Shown here: piece by piece, positions 1 to 6,769 of the stretch
Numbering within the stretch: the first letter of the stretch is position 1
Layout: every line of letters starts with the position of its first letter
Assembly: GCA_023417065.1 (NCBI GenBank)
Contig: JAEZGH010000220.1
Location: 1 to 12,862 of the forward strand
DNA from: Bacteroidota bacterium
Lineage (GTDB): Bacteria; Bacteroidota; Bacteroidia; Cytophagales; Cyclobacteriaceae
Direction of reading: 5' to 3'
Length of the DNA stretch: 12,862 nucleotides
Notes under the pieces: model-generated
Databases searched by the model: none
What the model was told of the DNA's origin: nothing
Seen by the model: the letters and a program-made list of their open reading frames with translations, nothing else
Program-made: the position numbers and the translations under genes

Positions 1-37
1 GTTCTCTTATTACGAAAAAGTATCTCCTGATCTTAAT

Positions 38-121
38 GAACCGCTGTACGCGAGACCCGCATGTACAGTGGTGTGAGAGGCGCTCCCCGTCAGTGACTAC
101 TGATGGGGCCGTCTACTCGAT
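38..121 (+). ncRNA. Group II intron 3' end (domains V and VI), body outside window
   Basis: The sequence folds as the catalytic tail of a group II intron. Domain V: bases 41-49 pair with 63-71 (nine pairs, one G-U), a two-base bulge (61-62) follows, and 50-52 pair with 58-60 under a short loop. Domain VI: 85-94 pair with 99-108 (ten pairs, one G-T), above a basal helix of 75-81 with 111-118 that leaves a single unpaired A at 115. That bulged A matches the lariat branch point, normally 7-8 bases before the 3' splice site, which puts the intron end near 121-122. The wording GTGTGAGAGG and CTACTCGATT is, from memory, typical of bacterial group II introns. The upstream domains and reverse transcriptase would lie before position 1. 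Bases 1-37 are probably the spacer after that gene; I see no recognisable protein in them. The exact 3' boundary is uncertain by one or two bases. Confidence 0.8.
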
Positions 122-462
122 TGTAGGTCGTGCCGTCAACTACCGCCAATTTTTGTCCTTAATTTGTTATTGATCTATAAATCCACACGACCAAAAAAAG
201 AATGACAATCCCAAACATCGTTACTGCACCAAGGCCCGCGATGAAGTTCAAAATAAATACTCGTCCCGCTCCGCTATATTGTCCCGCGTATTGTTCCTCT
301 TTTATCTTTTTAATTTTTTCTCTGTCACGGTACCAAACTAAAAGACAGATCCAGCCAATTGCCGAAAAAATCAATTCAAATACTATGAACCCAATTATTC
401 CTCCGAGTATTTCCATTTCTTTCAATTCGTCAACGGTCTTGTCCTGGCGGTATGACCTACAA
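121..462. repeat. 15-bp inverted repeat enclosing the small membrane-protein gene
   Basis: Bases 121-135 (TTGTAGGTCGTGCCG) and the reverse complement of 448-462 (TTGTAGGTCATACCG) match at 13 of 15 positions. Both differences are G/A transitions that would still pair as G-U in RNA. The repeats enclose the small gene at 159-416. The left arm begins exactly where the group II intron appears to end, so the intron seems to be inserted at or in this repeat. The arms could be ends of a small mobile cassette, arms of a long-range hairpin, or chance similarity. No target-site duplication is visible because the left flank is occupied by the intron. Confidence 0.5.
159..416 (-). CDS. Small hypothetical membrane protein (85 aa)
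   Basis: No family recognised. The protein has a hydrophobic N-terminal segment (about residues 3-28, containing a GGIIGFIVFELIF stretch), a basic, charged middle (YRDREKIKKIKEEQYAG, about 29-45), and a long hydrophobic C-terminal part (about 50-80) ending in a short polar tail. Two, possibly three, membrane helices are likely, with the charged loop probably cytoplasmic by the positive-inside rule. I chose the ATG at 416; a TTG three codons upstream (425) is possible but there is no reason to prefer it. A purine-rich GAAAGAA lies just before the ATG. It is isolated: its 3' end faces the group II intron and its 5' side faces the repeat-rich region. Amino-acid composition looks like a real inner-membrane protein rather than a chance frame. 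Function unknown. Confidence 0.6.
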   Translation of the reverse strand: MEILGGIIGFIVFELIFSAIGWICLLVWYRDREKIKKIKEEQYAGQYSGAGRVFILNFIAGLGAVTMFGIVILFLVVWIYRSITN

Positions 463-469
463 CAATTCT

Positions 470-489
470 ATACCCGCAACTGCGGGTAT
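470..489. promoter_or_regulatory. Perfect 9+9 palindrome with nearby extra half-site, candidate operator
   Basis: ATACCCGCA (470-478) and TGCGGGTAT (481-489) are perfect inverted repeats separated by AC. A third identical arm, TGCGGGTAT, recurs at 517-525, 36 bp from the start of the second arm and in the same orientation. The short phrase AAAATCGGTTG also recurs nearby (starting about 502 and 551). A two-base spacer favours a dimeric protein-binding site over an RNA hairpin. It sits 54 bp upstream of the ATG of the small membrane-protein gene, on that gene's promoter side. Operator function is inference; it could instead be part of a dispersed repeat. Confidence 0.4.
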
Positions 490-642
490 TCAAAGATAGT
501 AAAAATCGGTTGGAATTGCGGGTATACAACTTTTGTAGGGCGGCGCGCCTCAAAATCGGTTGAACACTTCGTGCGCTGTACGGTTTTCCTGGGGTGATGG
601 TGCGGAGAATAAGGTTTCGTTAATCAAACGTTTCGTATTTTT

Positions 643-671
643 GCCCTTTGGCATCTGTAGTCCCACGGGGC
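643..671. repeat. Stem-loop within copy 1
   Basis: Bases 643-651 (GCCCTTTGG) pair with 663-671: eight of nine positions pair, one as G-U, with one T/C mismatch. The equivalent place in copy 2 forms a longer stem with a mismatch at the same position. Together the two copies suggest an ancestral arm like TGCCCTTTGGGA facing TCCCAAAGGGCA, now eroded differently in each. Confidence 0.5.
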
Positions 672-683
672 CACGCACGGACT

Positions 684-760
684 ATAAGGTTGATAAGGTT
701 GGGGAATTTTTGTTTCCTATGTTACTAAGGTTGATAAGGTTGATAAGGGTTATAAAGTGG
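684..760. repeat. 9-bp iterations (ATAAGGTTG) in copy 1
   Basis: Two clusters of a 9-bp unit. Two perfect units occupy 684-701. Four units, increasingly degenerate, occupy 725-760 (CTAAGGTTG, ATAAGGTTG, ATAAGGGTT, ATAAAGTGG). The clusters are separated by a 23-bp T-rich spacer. Copy 2 of the large element has the same arrangement but has lost about one unit of the second cluster, as expected from slippage. No replication initiator gene is near, so an origin is not implied. Confidence 0.65.
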
Positions 761-1151
761 AGAATGCATCAATATGCTACCGGTTCCCTGTTCCCCGGGC
801 TGCTGACCTGCACTGACTCTCAAACCGTAACTCACAATGCCATGTTTGAAGGCGCTAATGTGAACGCTGGAGCAGCCACGATGGAAGAACGGCTACCATA
901 ACCCTCGATGCACGTAGGCATAATCGCAAACTTTCTAAATGAATACAATACCGTGCCTAAAGGAATATGCCCGCCCCGTGGATTGTTTGCCTGGCGTTCC
1001 CTGCAAGCGTTACGGCTTTCGTCCAGATCCATCGGCTCAACCCACATCCCCTCCGCCTCTGGATTCACCGTAGCTTTTTTTTAAGTGGAGCGGTTAACTG
1101 CCTTGACGGTGCCGAAGAATAAGGTTTCGTTACTCAAACGCCTCGTATCTT

Positions 1152-1184
1152 GTGCCCTTTGGAATCTGTAGCCCCACAGGGCAC
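1152..1184. repeat. Stem-loop within copy 2
   Basis: Bases 1152-1162 (GTGCCCTTTGG) pair with 1174-1184 at ten of eleven positions, with one T/C mismatch and an 11-base loop. The equivalent structure in copy 1 pairs less well. One position that is a G-U pair in copy 1 (647/667) is a T-A pair here (1158/1178), so the structure is partly retained despite sequence change. Confidence 0.55.
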
Positions 1185-1193
1185 GCAGGGACT

Positions 1194-1260
1194 ATAAGGT
1201 TGATAAGGTTGGGGAATTTTGGTTTCCTATGCTACTAAGGTGATAAGGGTTATAAGGTGG
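1194..1260. repeat. 9-bp iterations (ATAAGGTTG) in copy 2
   Basis: Two perfect units lie at 1194-1211. A shortened second cluster at 1235-1260 ends ATAAGGGTT, ATAAGGTGG. It has the same layout as copy 1 minus about one unit. Confidence 0.6.
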
Positions 1261-1740
1261 AGAATGCATCAATATGTTGCCGGTTCCCTGTTCCCCCATG
1301 CCGCTGACGTGCACTGGCTCTCAAACCGTAACGCACACTGCCATGTTTGAAGGCGCTAATGTGAATGCTGGAGCAGCCACGATGGAAGAACGGCTACGAT
1401 AACCCTCGATGCCCGTGCCTATAATCGAAAACTTTCTAATTGAAAGCAGTGCTTAAATGAATATTTACTACCCCGTGGATTGTTTGCTGCGTTTCCTGCA
1501 AGTGTCACGGTTCGCGTTGAGATCCATCCATCGGCCGTCACCACAGCCCCCTCTGCCTCTGGATTCACTATAGCTTTTTTTAAGTTGAACGGTTAGGGTT
1601 CAGATTACAAGAAAGCATCAGTTACTAATATGGCTCAATCATTACTCCAACGCGCACGGCTCCGAATACGGCAGAGTGAGGTTGATCGCGGGAACGAATG
1701 GGGAACGAGAGGGTAACGCGGCGGCAGCTTTTTCCTGCTA

Positions 1741-4239
1741 TTAGAATGAATAACCAATCCCTACGTTGTAGATCACAGGCTCACGGAAGTTCGTATATCC
1801 GCCTTCGCTTGTCCGGGTAGCGTAGGGCTGCAGGAAGCGTGCTTTGTCAAGTACGAACCTTTCACCCGGGTCGCGGGCTGGGTCGATAACTTTAATACCG
1901 ACGTCGAATCTGAGAATCAGGAACGTGAAGTCGAAACGAAGTCCGAAGCCGGTACCCACAGCGATTTCATTATAAAAATCCGATATGTTGAATTTCGTTT
2001 TACCCGGACTCGGGGATGGGTTGACGCCATCACCTGCTTTTTCTCTGAAGGTCCAGACGTTACCGGCGTCCACAAATACAGCACCGCTTACGAAGCCAAA
2101 GAGCTTTTTACGCAACTCCATACTACCCTCCAGGAGGATCTCGGCAGGTTTTTCAATGTTATAGTCAAACAACCCATCCTCGCGCGGCGAGTCGCTCAGC
2201 TCGGGCTTTGCAGTTCCCGGTCCCAGACGACGGGGGCGCCATGCGCGAACACTGTTACTTCCGCCGATGAAGAAGAACTTCTCGTAAGGTAAACTCTTGT
2301 TTTCCGAATAGGAGTAAGCGAACCCTCCGTTAAGGCGATAAGCAAAAACCGTGTTGGGATTGAGCACCCTGATAGCACGGAAGTCGGTGCTGAAGCGGAT
2401 ATACTTGAAGTATTGAAGGTCGTATCGCGTAACAATTTCCGGGTCGACGAAATTCCATATCGTACCACCTGTCTCCACCTGCATCCGTAAAAAACTCGAG
2501 TGACTCTCGACGTTGCCGTAGTTGTTTCGGTTCCAGATCACGCCGAAGATGATACTGTTTACAAATGATGGCCTGAACGAGTTAACAAGGCTGTTGTTCC
2601 CCAGCTGTTGCTGACGGTCCAGCAGCTGACGAAACTCCGGTGAGAACTTTGACGTGTCGGTTTCAATAACGCTGACGTTAAATGGCGTGAGCGAGTAGGC
2701 AAGGCTCCGGTTGTTCTGCCAGGTATACGTACCGTTGAGCGAGATGGCCGTCCGACGGTATTCCGGACGATCAGTGAAGTTGTAGCCCGCAGTCACCTTG
2801 GTCTTCGGGTTGTATCGCGCCAGCTTGAAACGGGTGCGCTCGCGGAAAGGAAAAATAAACTGCGGAAATGTGAGCGATGCGTTTACGCCGGCTTCAGTGC
2901 TCTTGTAGATGTTCTGATCCTGGGTAACAGAGGCCACACCTTCAAACCCAAACCGCCCGCCGAGTTCAAACGTCTCCAGGCCTTTGAACAGATTGCGCTT
3001 CCTGAACGAAACACTATAGAAAGGACCGGGGTAACCCTGCGTAACGTTGACACCGGCTTCATTCGACCACTCGTAGCGGGGCAGCGGACTTGAGAATATA
3101 TTAACGACGAAGTTTCCACCCGTAGTGTCGAAGTTGATGTTGATGAACTTGAACGCATCAACGTTGGCAAGCTGACGCTGTGTGTTCATGACTTTTGAAC
3201 GGTTGTACAGTTCCCCTGACCTGACGAACACGCGCTGGCTCAGGATCTTGAGGTTGTAGTCATCGCGGTAGAAGTTATACTGAACATCGCGGAAGGTTCG
3301 CGTCTGACGGGTTCTTCCGAGAGAAGCGACGGAGGCATCGGTGGTGAACCGCACGGAATCAATGCGGAACTGTTTGTGGTAGCCGCGCTTTTCAGGGTCG
3401 TTGATAATAAGTTTGAGTGCAACAAGGCGCTCACCATTGCCGTTTGTAGTGTCTGCTTCGTACTCAATGTACTGTCGGCTGAAGTCGTAGAAGCCGTGAT
3501 CCTTCAGAAGGATATCGATTCGCTCGCGTTCGCGCGACAGATAGTCCTCACGATAACGATCGCCTTCGCGGATAAGACTGCTGCGTTCATTCTCACGGAG
3601 GATCTTCAGAATGGTTGAATCGGATACCTCATAAAACACGGTGTCGATGCGGTAAGGACGCCCCGGGTCGAGCGTATACCGAACATCCACGATCCGGCCT
3701 TTGACGCCTCGTACTTTCACCTCCGATGAAACGTTGCCTAGAAAGTACCCATTGGTGAAAAGATAATTCCGGAAACGTTCTTCTGTGAGGGGAACTGCAC
3801 TGCTGTCGAAAACCGCGATAGGTTCACCCCACTGCATCCACAGGTTGCCATTCTCTATGAATGAATTCAGGCGGTCGATTTTTTTCTGCTTCCGGAACTG
3901 GTAGTTGGTGATCTTCTTCTCCGACGTTGTAGTCGCGATCTTTTGATCGAACTTCTCCTCGACGCGGGCGCGTTTTTGAATGTACTTCTCCTGGTCATAA
4001 CTTTGGGTGCCCCAAACGCCATAGTAAAGACTTACCAGGGGTTTTATTCCGGTGCCGAGAATGGTTCGGTTCTTCTCCTGTGCGTACAGACTGCGGAGGG
4101 CTTCCCGGTTTAAGGATTTGGGCGCCTTTACTTCCTGGCTGGCCAAAAGTTTTTCACCCGGTCCAAGGTGCTTCAACCCCGTACATCCGGACATGAGGAA
4201 CGCGAACAAAAGGATGAAAGCGATATATTTAACGTCCAA
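1741..4239 (-). CDS. tamL: TamL-type Omp85 outer-membrane assembly lipoprotein
   Basis: An Omp85-superfamily protein (BamA/TamA-like) of the lipoprotein type seen in Bacteroidota, expected in the outer membrane where, with TamB, it helps insert proteins or move lipids. The N-terminus reads MDVKYIAFILLFAFLMSGC, a lipoprotein signal with the lipidated cysteine at residue 19. POTRA-like periplasmic domains follow (about 150-380), including a segment describing YRIDTVFYEV and a YNRSKVMNTQRQL turn. From about 385 the chain is amphipathic beta-strand and ends NVGIGYSF, with a terminal aromatic as usual for barrels. The motif GGSNSVRAWRPRRLGPG (about 655-675) matches the conserved loop-6 region, with VRAW in place of the usual VRG(F/Y). 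I chose the TTG at 4239: the frame extends to an ATG at 4341, but that adds 34 residues antisense to the methyltransferase N-terminus and buries the signal peptide. A TTG at 4248 is also possible. No tamB is in the window. Confidence 0.88.
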   Translation of the reverse strand: MDVKYIAFILLFAFLMSGCTGLKHLGPGEKLLASQEVKAPKSLNREALRSLYAQEKNRTILGTGIKPLVSLYYGVWGTQSYDQEKYIQKRARVEEKFDQKIATTTSEKKITNYQFRKQKKIDRLNSFIENGNLWMQWGEPIAVFDSSAVPLTEERFRNYLFTNGYFLGNVSSEVKVRGVKGRIVDVRYTLDPGRPYRIDTVFYEVSDSTILKILRENERSSLIREGDRYREDYLSRERERIDILLKDHGFYDFSRQYIEYEADTTNGNGERLVALKLIINDPEKRGYHKQFRIDSVRFTTDASVASLGRTRQTRTFRDVQYNFYRDDYNLKILSQRVFVRSGELYNRSKVMNTQRQLANVDAFKFININFDTTGGNFVVNIFSSPLPRYEWSNEAGVNVTQGYPGPFYSVSFRKRNLFKGLETFELGGRFGFEGVASVTQDQNIYKSTEAGVNASLTFPQFIFPFRERTRFKLARYNPKTKVTAGYNFTDRPEYRRTAISLNGTYTWQNNRSLAYSLTPFNVSVIETDTSKFSPEFRQLLDRQQQLGNNSLVNSFRPSFVNSIIFGVIWNRNNYGNVESHSSFLRMQVETGGTIWNFVDPEIVTRYDLQYFKYIRFSTDFRAIRVLNPNTVFAYRLNGGFAYSYSENKSLPYEKFFFIGGSNSVRAWRPRRLGPGTAKPELSDSPREDGLFDYNIEKPAEILLEGSMELRKKLFGFVSGAVFVDAGNVWTFREKAGDGVNPSPSPGKTKFNISDFYNEIAVGTGFGLRFDFTFLILRFDVGIKVIDPARDPGERFVLDKARFLQPYATRTSEGGYTNFREPVIYNVGIGYSF

Positions 4240-4257
4240 ACGAGTCAAAAGGTCAAA

Positions 4258-4989
4258 ATGCTGTCGAAAGCCCGAATCAAGTTCATTAAATCCCTGCAAA
4301 TAAAGAAATACCGCAAACAGGAACAATGTTTTCTGGTGCAAGGTGCAAAGAGTGTGCAGGAATTGCTTGCGTCGGATTATGAGACAGTTATGGTTGTTGG
4401 CACGTCCGGGTTTCTCGAAAACCTCCGCCGCCCCGCCAACTCCGTAGAGTTGATTGAAACGTCGGAAAAGGAACTCGCGGCACTGGGCGAATTCCAGTCC
4501 AACGACGCCGGTATTGCTGTAGCCCGGATGAAACCCAATGTGGCTTTCCCAATACTTCCGGGAGAAGTGGTGCTCGTTCTCGATGACATCCGCGATCCCG
4601 GAAATCTGGGTACCATCATCCGCTCCGCAGACTGGTACGGGTTTAACAAGATTATTGCTTCACCCGAGACGGCCGATTTTCACAACCCCAAGGTTATCAG
4701 TTCTACCATGGGCTCGTTCACGCGGGCTGCAATCTATTACACCGAACTCGTTCCGCTGCTGAAAAGCACAACGTCCCGGGTTTACGGGGCCTTTTTGGAG
4801 GGGCGTAACGTCCACGAAGAAACATTTGAGGGGGGAGGCCTCGTGGTGATAGGCAATGAATCCCGTGGAATTTCTGAGCAATGCCAGCCGTTTATCACAG
4901 ACCGCATAACCATCCCGCGCTACGGCAAGGCGGAATCGCTTAACGCAGCCGTTGCAACGGCAATTATCTGTGACAATATCCGGCGTTAG
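4258..4989 (+). CDS. TrmH/SpoU-family RNA 2'-O-methyltransferase
   Basis: A SAM-dependent methyltransferase of the SPOUT (TrmH/SpoU) class, acting on ribose 2'-OH of tRNA or rRNA in the cytoplasm. It has 243 residues, normal for the class. An N-terminal substrate-binding domain (about 1-95, opening MLSKARIKFIKSL and containing FLVQGAKSVQELL) precedes the knotted catalytic domain with all three signature motifs: DDIRDPGNLGTIIRSAD (109-125), VVIGNESRGIS (196-206) with the Glu-Ser-Arg of the active-site region, and IPRYGKAESLNAAVATAI (219-236). The start is the ATG at 4258, where homologous N-termini begin; an in-frame ATG at 4168 would run through tamL. It diverges from tamL with only 18 bp between the chosen starts, and its stop overlaps that of the convergent transporter by 4 bp. 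A TATATTTA sequence at 4224-4231 resembles the Bacteroidota -7 box with one mismatch. The exact RNA target cannot be read from sequence. Confidence 0.92.
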   Translation: MLSKARIKFIKSLQIKKYRKQEQCFLVQGAKSVQELLASDYETVMVVGTSGFLENLRRPANSVELIETSEKELAALGEFQSNDAGIAVARMKPNVAFPILPGEVVLVLDDIRDPGNLGTIIRSADWYGFNKIIASPETADFHNPKVISSTMGSFTRAAIYYTELVPLLKSTTSRVYGAFLEGRNVHEETFEGGGLVVIGNESRGISEQCQPFITDRITIPRYGKAESLNAAVATAIICDNIRR

Positions 4990-5771
4990 AAGAAGCCCTT
5001 GCTTTTGTCTGTCGCATCTTTCATCAGTTTCTCGGCGTAAGACTTCCCAAGGTACCTGTCGATCAGTAGATGACCGATATAGATCAGGGGCGTGAGCAGA
5101 ATTGCGATGGCGAACTTGTAGATGTAGTTAGTGATGCCAATCGCATTGAGCTGTGCGAAGGAAAAGACATCATAGAAGGCGATGTATAACACGACGAAGC
5201 TGTCGATGAATTGCGAGACAAGTGTTGATCCGGTAGCGCGAAGCCACAGGTACTTTGTGCCGGTAACGCGTTTCAGCCGCTGAAAGACAAAAACATCGGT
5301 AAACTGGCCGATGAGGAAAGCGATGATGGATGCGAAAATAATCCGCTGGCCCTGGCCAAAAATCCTTTCGAAGGCAAAATCAATGTTGAAGGGGTGCCCG
5401 TCAGGATCTTTGTTATTGGCTTCCAGCCACCACTCTGCAGGGGGGAGAGAAATGGAGGCAGTAAGGACGATAAAGGCATAGGCAATCAAGACGACAGTGA
5501 GCCAGCTCACCAATCGCACGCCGGGCTTGCCGAAGTATTCGTTGATGAGGTCTGTTGTGATGAAGACCACGGGCCAGATGACAACACCCGCCGTAAGATT
5601 GAAATCCATGGTGAAGCCGAAGATATTCAGGTTGGCAGGTCCCAGTCCGACGGTAGACTCGGCGGAGAAGATTTTCACGCCGATTAATTCCGCGAGCAGT
5701 GCGTTTGTAATGAAGATCCCGGCCAGGACGAGGAAGAGAAAGTTCTTTTTTTGTTCCTGAGGGATGCTCAT
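4986..5771 (-). CDS. yhhQ: Queuosine precursor transporter, YhhQ/VUT family
   Basis: An integral membrane protein of 261 residues in the YhhQ family, which imports queuosine precursors (preQ0/preQ1) for tRNA modification. About six hydrophobic segments are visible: near 11-34, 58-75, 86-108, 143-164, 180-202 and 215-237. Characteristic polar positions within them are the PVVFITTDLINEYFG segment (67-81), IGQFTDVFVF (154-163) and WLRATGSTLVSQFID (176-190). A hydrophilic insert (about 110-140) between helices is ordinary for Bacteroidota members. It starts at the ATG at 5771, 17 bp after the rnz stop, so the two are probably one transcription unit. Its stop overlaps that of the convergent methyltransferase by four bases. 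The substrate is inferred from the family; no queuosine synthesis gene or preQ1 riboswitch is visible here. Confidence 0.88.
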   Translation of the reverse strand: MSIPQEQKKNFLFLVLAGIFITNALLAELIGVKIFSAESTVGLGPANLNIFGFTMDFNLTAGVVIWPVVFITTDLINEYFGKPGVRLVSWLTVVLIAYAFIVLTASISLPPAEWWLEANNKDPDGHPFNIDFAFERIFGQGQRIIFASIIAFLIGQFTDVFVFQRLKRVTGTKYLWLRATGSTLVSQFIDSFVVLYIAFYDVFSFAQLNAIGITNYIYKFAIAILLTPLIYIGHLLIDRYLGKSYAEKLMKDATDKSKGFF

Positions 5772-5788
5772 AATCGAAAGTAAAAAAA

Positions 5789-6706
5789 TTAATCCAGTAT
5801 TACGGTTTCTTCGCCTTCGATGGCCAGGGAAGCATTGGCAAAGACCTCCTGTGCTTCCTTCAGCAGTGGCGTGAGATCCTTATATCGGGCTGAGAAGTGT
5901 CCCAGCAACAGCCTTTCGACGTTGGCAAGTCTTGCAATCTCTGCTGCTTCGCGTGCAGTGCTGTGGAGTGTATCATGAGCCTTTGAGCTTTCGTCCTCCG
6001 TGAACGTAGCCTCATGGTATAGCAGGTTTACATTCCGGATCTGTTCAACAATCCCTTCGTTGTACGACGAGTCGGACACATATGCGTAGCTTCTTGCGCG
6101 CCGCGGCGGAAAGGTGAGGTCTTCGTTCCGGTAAAGAATATTTCCCGCGTCATCCGTTACGTCTTCTCCTCTTTTCAGGCTGGCAATTTGCCGGATGAGA
6201 AGCCCCGGCGGTAGTCGCGTTTTGTCAATCCTGCGGAGCTTGGGCTTCTCGCGAAACAAAAAGCCGGAACACGTAATCTTATGCGAAAGCGGAATTGTTT
6301 CAACGGTCATCGAATCGTCTTCGTAAATGGTTTCGGCGACGCCTTTTTTCAGTCGGTGAAAGATCAGCTTGAATGACGTTGCAGACAGCGAATGACGAAG
6401 TTGTGTCGTAATGATTTCATCAAGTCCCGCGTGACTGTAGAGGTGGAGATCGTTCACGCGCCGTTGCAGGTGCATGGTGAAGATCAGTCCCATCAGCCCG
6501 AGATAGTGGTCGCCGTGGAGGTGGCTGATGAAGATGTGGTTGATCCGATGAAAGTTCACCTGAAAGCGCATGAGCTGCATTTGCGCGCCTTCGCCACAAT
6601 CGATCATGAAGTACTTGTTCTGTACTTCAACAAGCTGCGCGGAGGGATGTCTTCCGTACGCGGGAAGGGCGCCGCTTGAACCCAGGATTGTGATTCTGAA
6701 ATTCAT
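5789..6706 (-). CDS. rnz: Ribonuclease Z (tRNA 3' endonuclease)
   Basis: A metallo-beta-lactamase-fold endonuclease that cuts tRNA precursors on the 3' side of the discriminator base. It has 305 residues, the usual short-form (ElaC/RNase Z(S)) length. The zinc-binding residues are at the expected places: HLHGDH (62-67), H142 in PLSHKITCSGF, D212 in YVSDSS and H270 in LLGHFSARY. The HEATF motif (231-235) is present, as is the flexible exosite arm (about 150-200, including KPKLRRIDKTRLPPG). The start is the ATG at 6706 (MNFRITILGSSGALP), which matches the family; upstream alternative codons run into a terminator hairpin. The gene lies 17 bp before yhhQ and just after the terminator that follows the STAS gene, so how it is transcribed is not obvious. 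Confidence 0.95.
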   Translation of the reverse strand: MNFRITILGSSGALPAYGRHPSAQLVEVQNKYFMIDCGEGAQMQLMRFQVNFHRINHIFISHLHGDHYLGLMGLIFTMHLQRRVNDLHLYSHAGLDEIITTQLRHSLSATSFKLIFHRLKKGVAETIYEDDSMTVETIPLSHKITCSGFLFREKPKLRRIDKTRLPPGLLIRQIASLKRGEDVTDDAGNILYRNEDLTFPPRRARSYAYVSDSSYNEGIVEQIRNVNLLYHEATFTEDESSKAHDTLHSTAREAAEIARLANVERLLLGHFSARYKDLTPLLKEAQEVFANASLAIEGEETVILD

Positions 6707-6708
6707 CG

Positions 6709-6744
6709 AAAAACAAAAGACCAAAACCTGATTCAGTTTTGGTC
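6709..6744 (-). terminator. Intrinsic terminator after the STAS gene, abutting the rnz start
   Basis: A perfect 9-bp stem (GACCAAAAC at 6719-6727 with GTTTTGGTC at 6736-6744) and an 8-base loop. On the minus strand it is followed directly by TTTTGTTTTT, the classic U-tract. It begins about 25 bp after the STAS stop codon. The U-tract ends only two bases before the rnz ATG (6706). It could end the purC-STAS transcript, or act as a partial terminator or attenuator for rnz and yhhQ. Confidence 0.8.
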
Positions 6745-6769
6745 CCTGATATGAATCGTTATTTGATGT

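Larger units (their letters stand above)
596..1096. repeat. Tandem ~500-bp element, copy 1
   Basis: Copy 1 aligns with 1106-1595 over almost its full length at an offset near 510 bp. Long near-identical blocks include GAATAAGGTTTCGTTA (start), GAGAATGCATCAATATG, TGCCATGTTTGAAGGCGCTA, GGAGCAGCCACGATGGAAGA and CCTCTGGATTCAC (end), followed by a T-tract. The copies differ by many scattered substitutions and several small indels, so the duplication is old or the copies arrived separately. No open frame is conserved between copies, which argues for a non-coding element. The homology may begin slightly earlier (about 578), since a CGGTT phrase precedes both copies. Confidence 0.85.
1106..1595. repeat. 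Tandem ~500-bp element, copy 2
   Basis: Second copy, immediately after copy 1. It retains the internal stem-loop, the 9-bp iterations, the ATGCATCAATATG block, the GGAGCAGCCACGATGG block and the terminal CTCTGGATTCACTATAGC plus T-tract. Relative to copy 1 it has lost about 10 bp in the second iteration cluster and has small indels around 1440-1530. After both copies the phrase CGGTTA follows the T-tract (1091-1096 and 1590-1595), so the repeat unit ends there. Confidence 0.85.
417..1740. other. Repeat-rich region without recognisable genes
   Basis: This 1.3-kb stretch separates the small membrane-protein gene from the 3' end of tamL. It contains a palindrome (470-489) with an extra half-site (517-525), and two tandem copies of a ~500-bp element (about 596-1096 and 1106-1595). 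The remainder (1596-1740) shows nothing I can name. Several open frames of 70-130 codons exist, but none resembles a known protein, and those inside the repeat are broken by stops or indels in the other copy. No convincing intrinsic terminator follows tamL on the minus strand. Confidence 0.6.

Noticed and set aside
1..37. C-terminus of the intron reverse transcriptase
   Set aside because: All frames are too short to recognise, so I leave this as probable spacer.
560..1068. Open frames on both strands inside the tandem element
   Set aside because: They do not resemble known proteins and are broken by stops or indels in the other copy.
684..1260. 9-bp iterations as a CRISPR array or replication origin
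   Set aside because: Units are too short and directly adjacent, there are no unique spacers, and there is no cas or initiator gene.
4168..4257. Longer methyltransferase start at 4168
   Set aside because: The added 30 residues are antisense to the tamL signal peptide and N-terminus, and homologous proteins begin at MLSK-like sequences.
4240..4341. 34-residue N-terminal extension of tamL to an ATG at 4341
   Set aside because: It is antisense to the conserved N-terminus of the methyltransferase and would place the lipoprotein signal in the interior of the chain.
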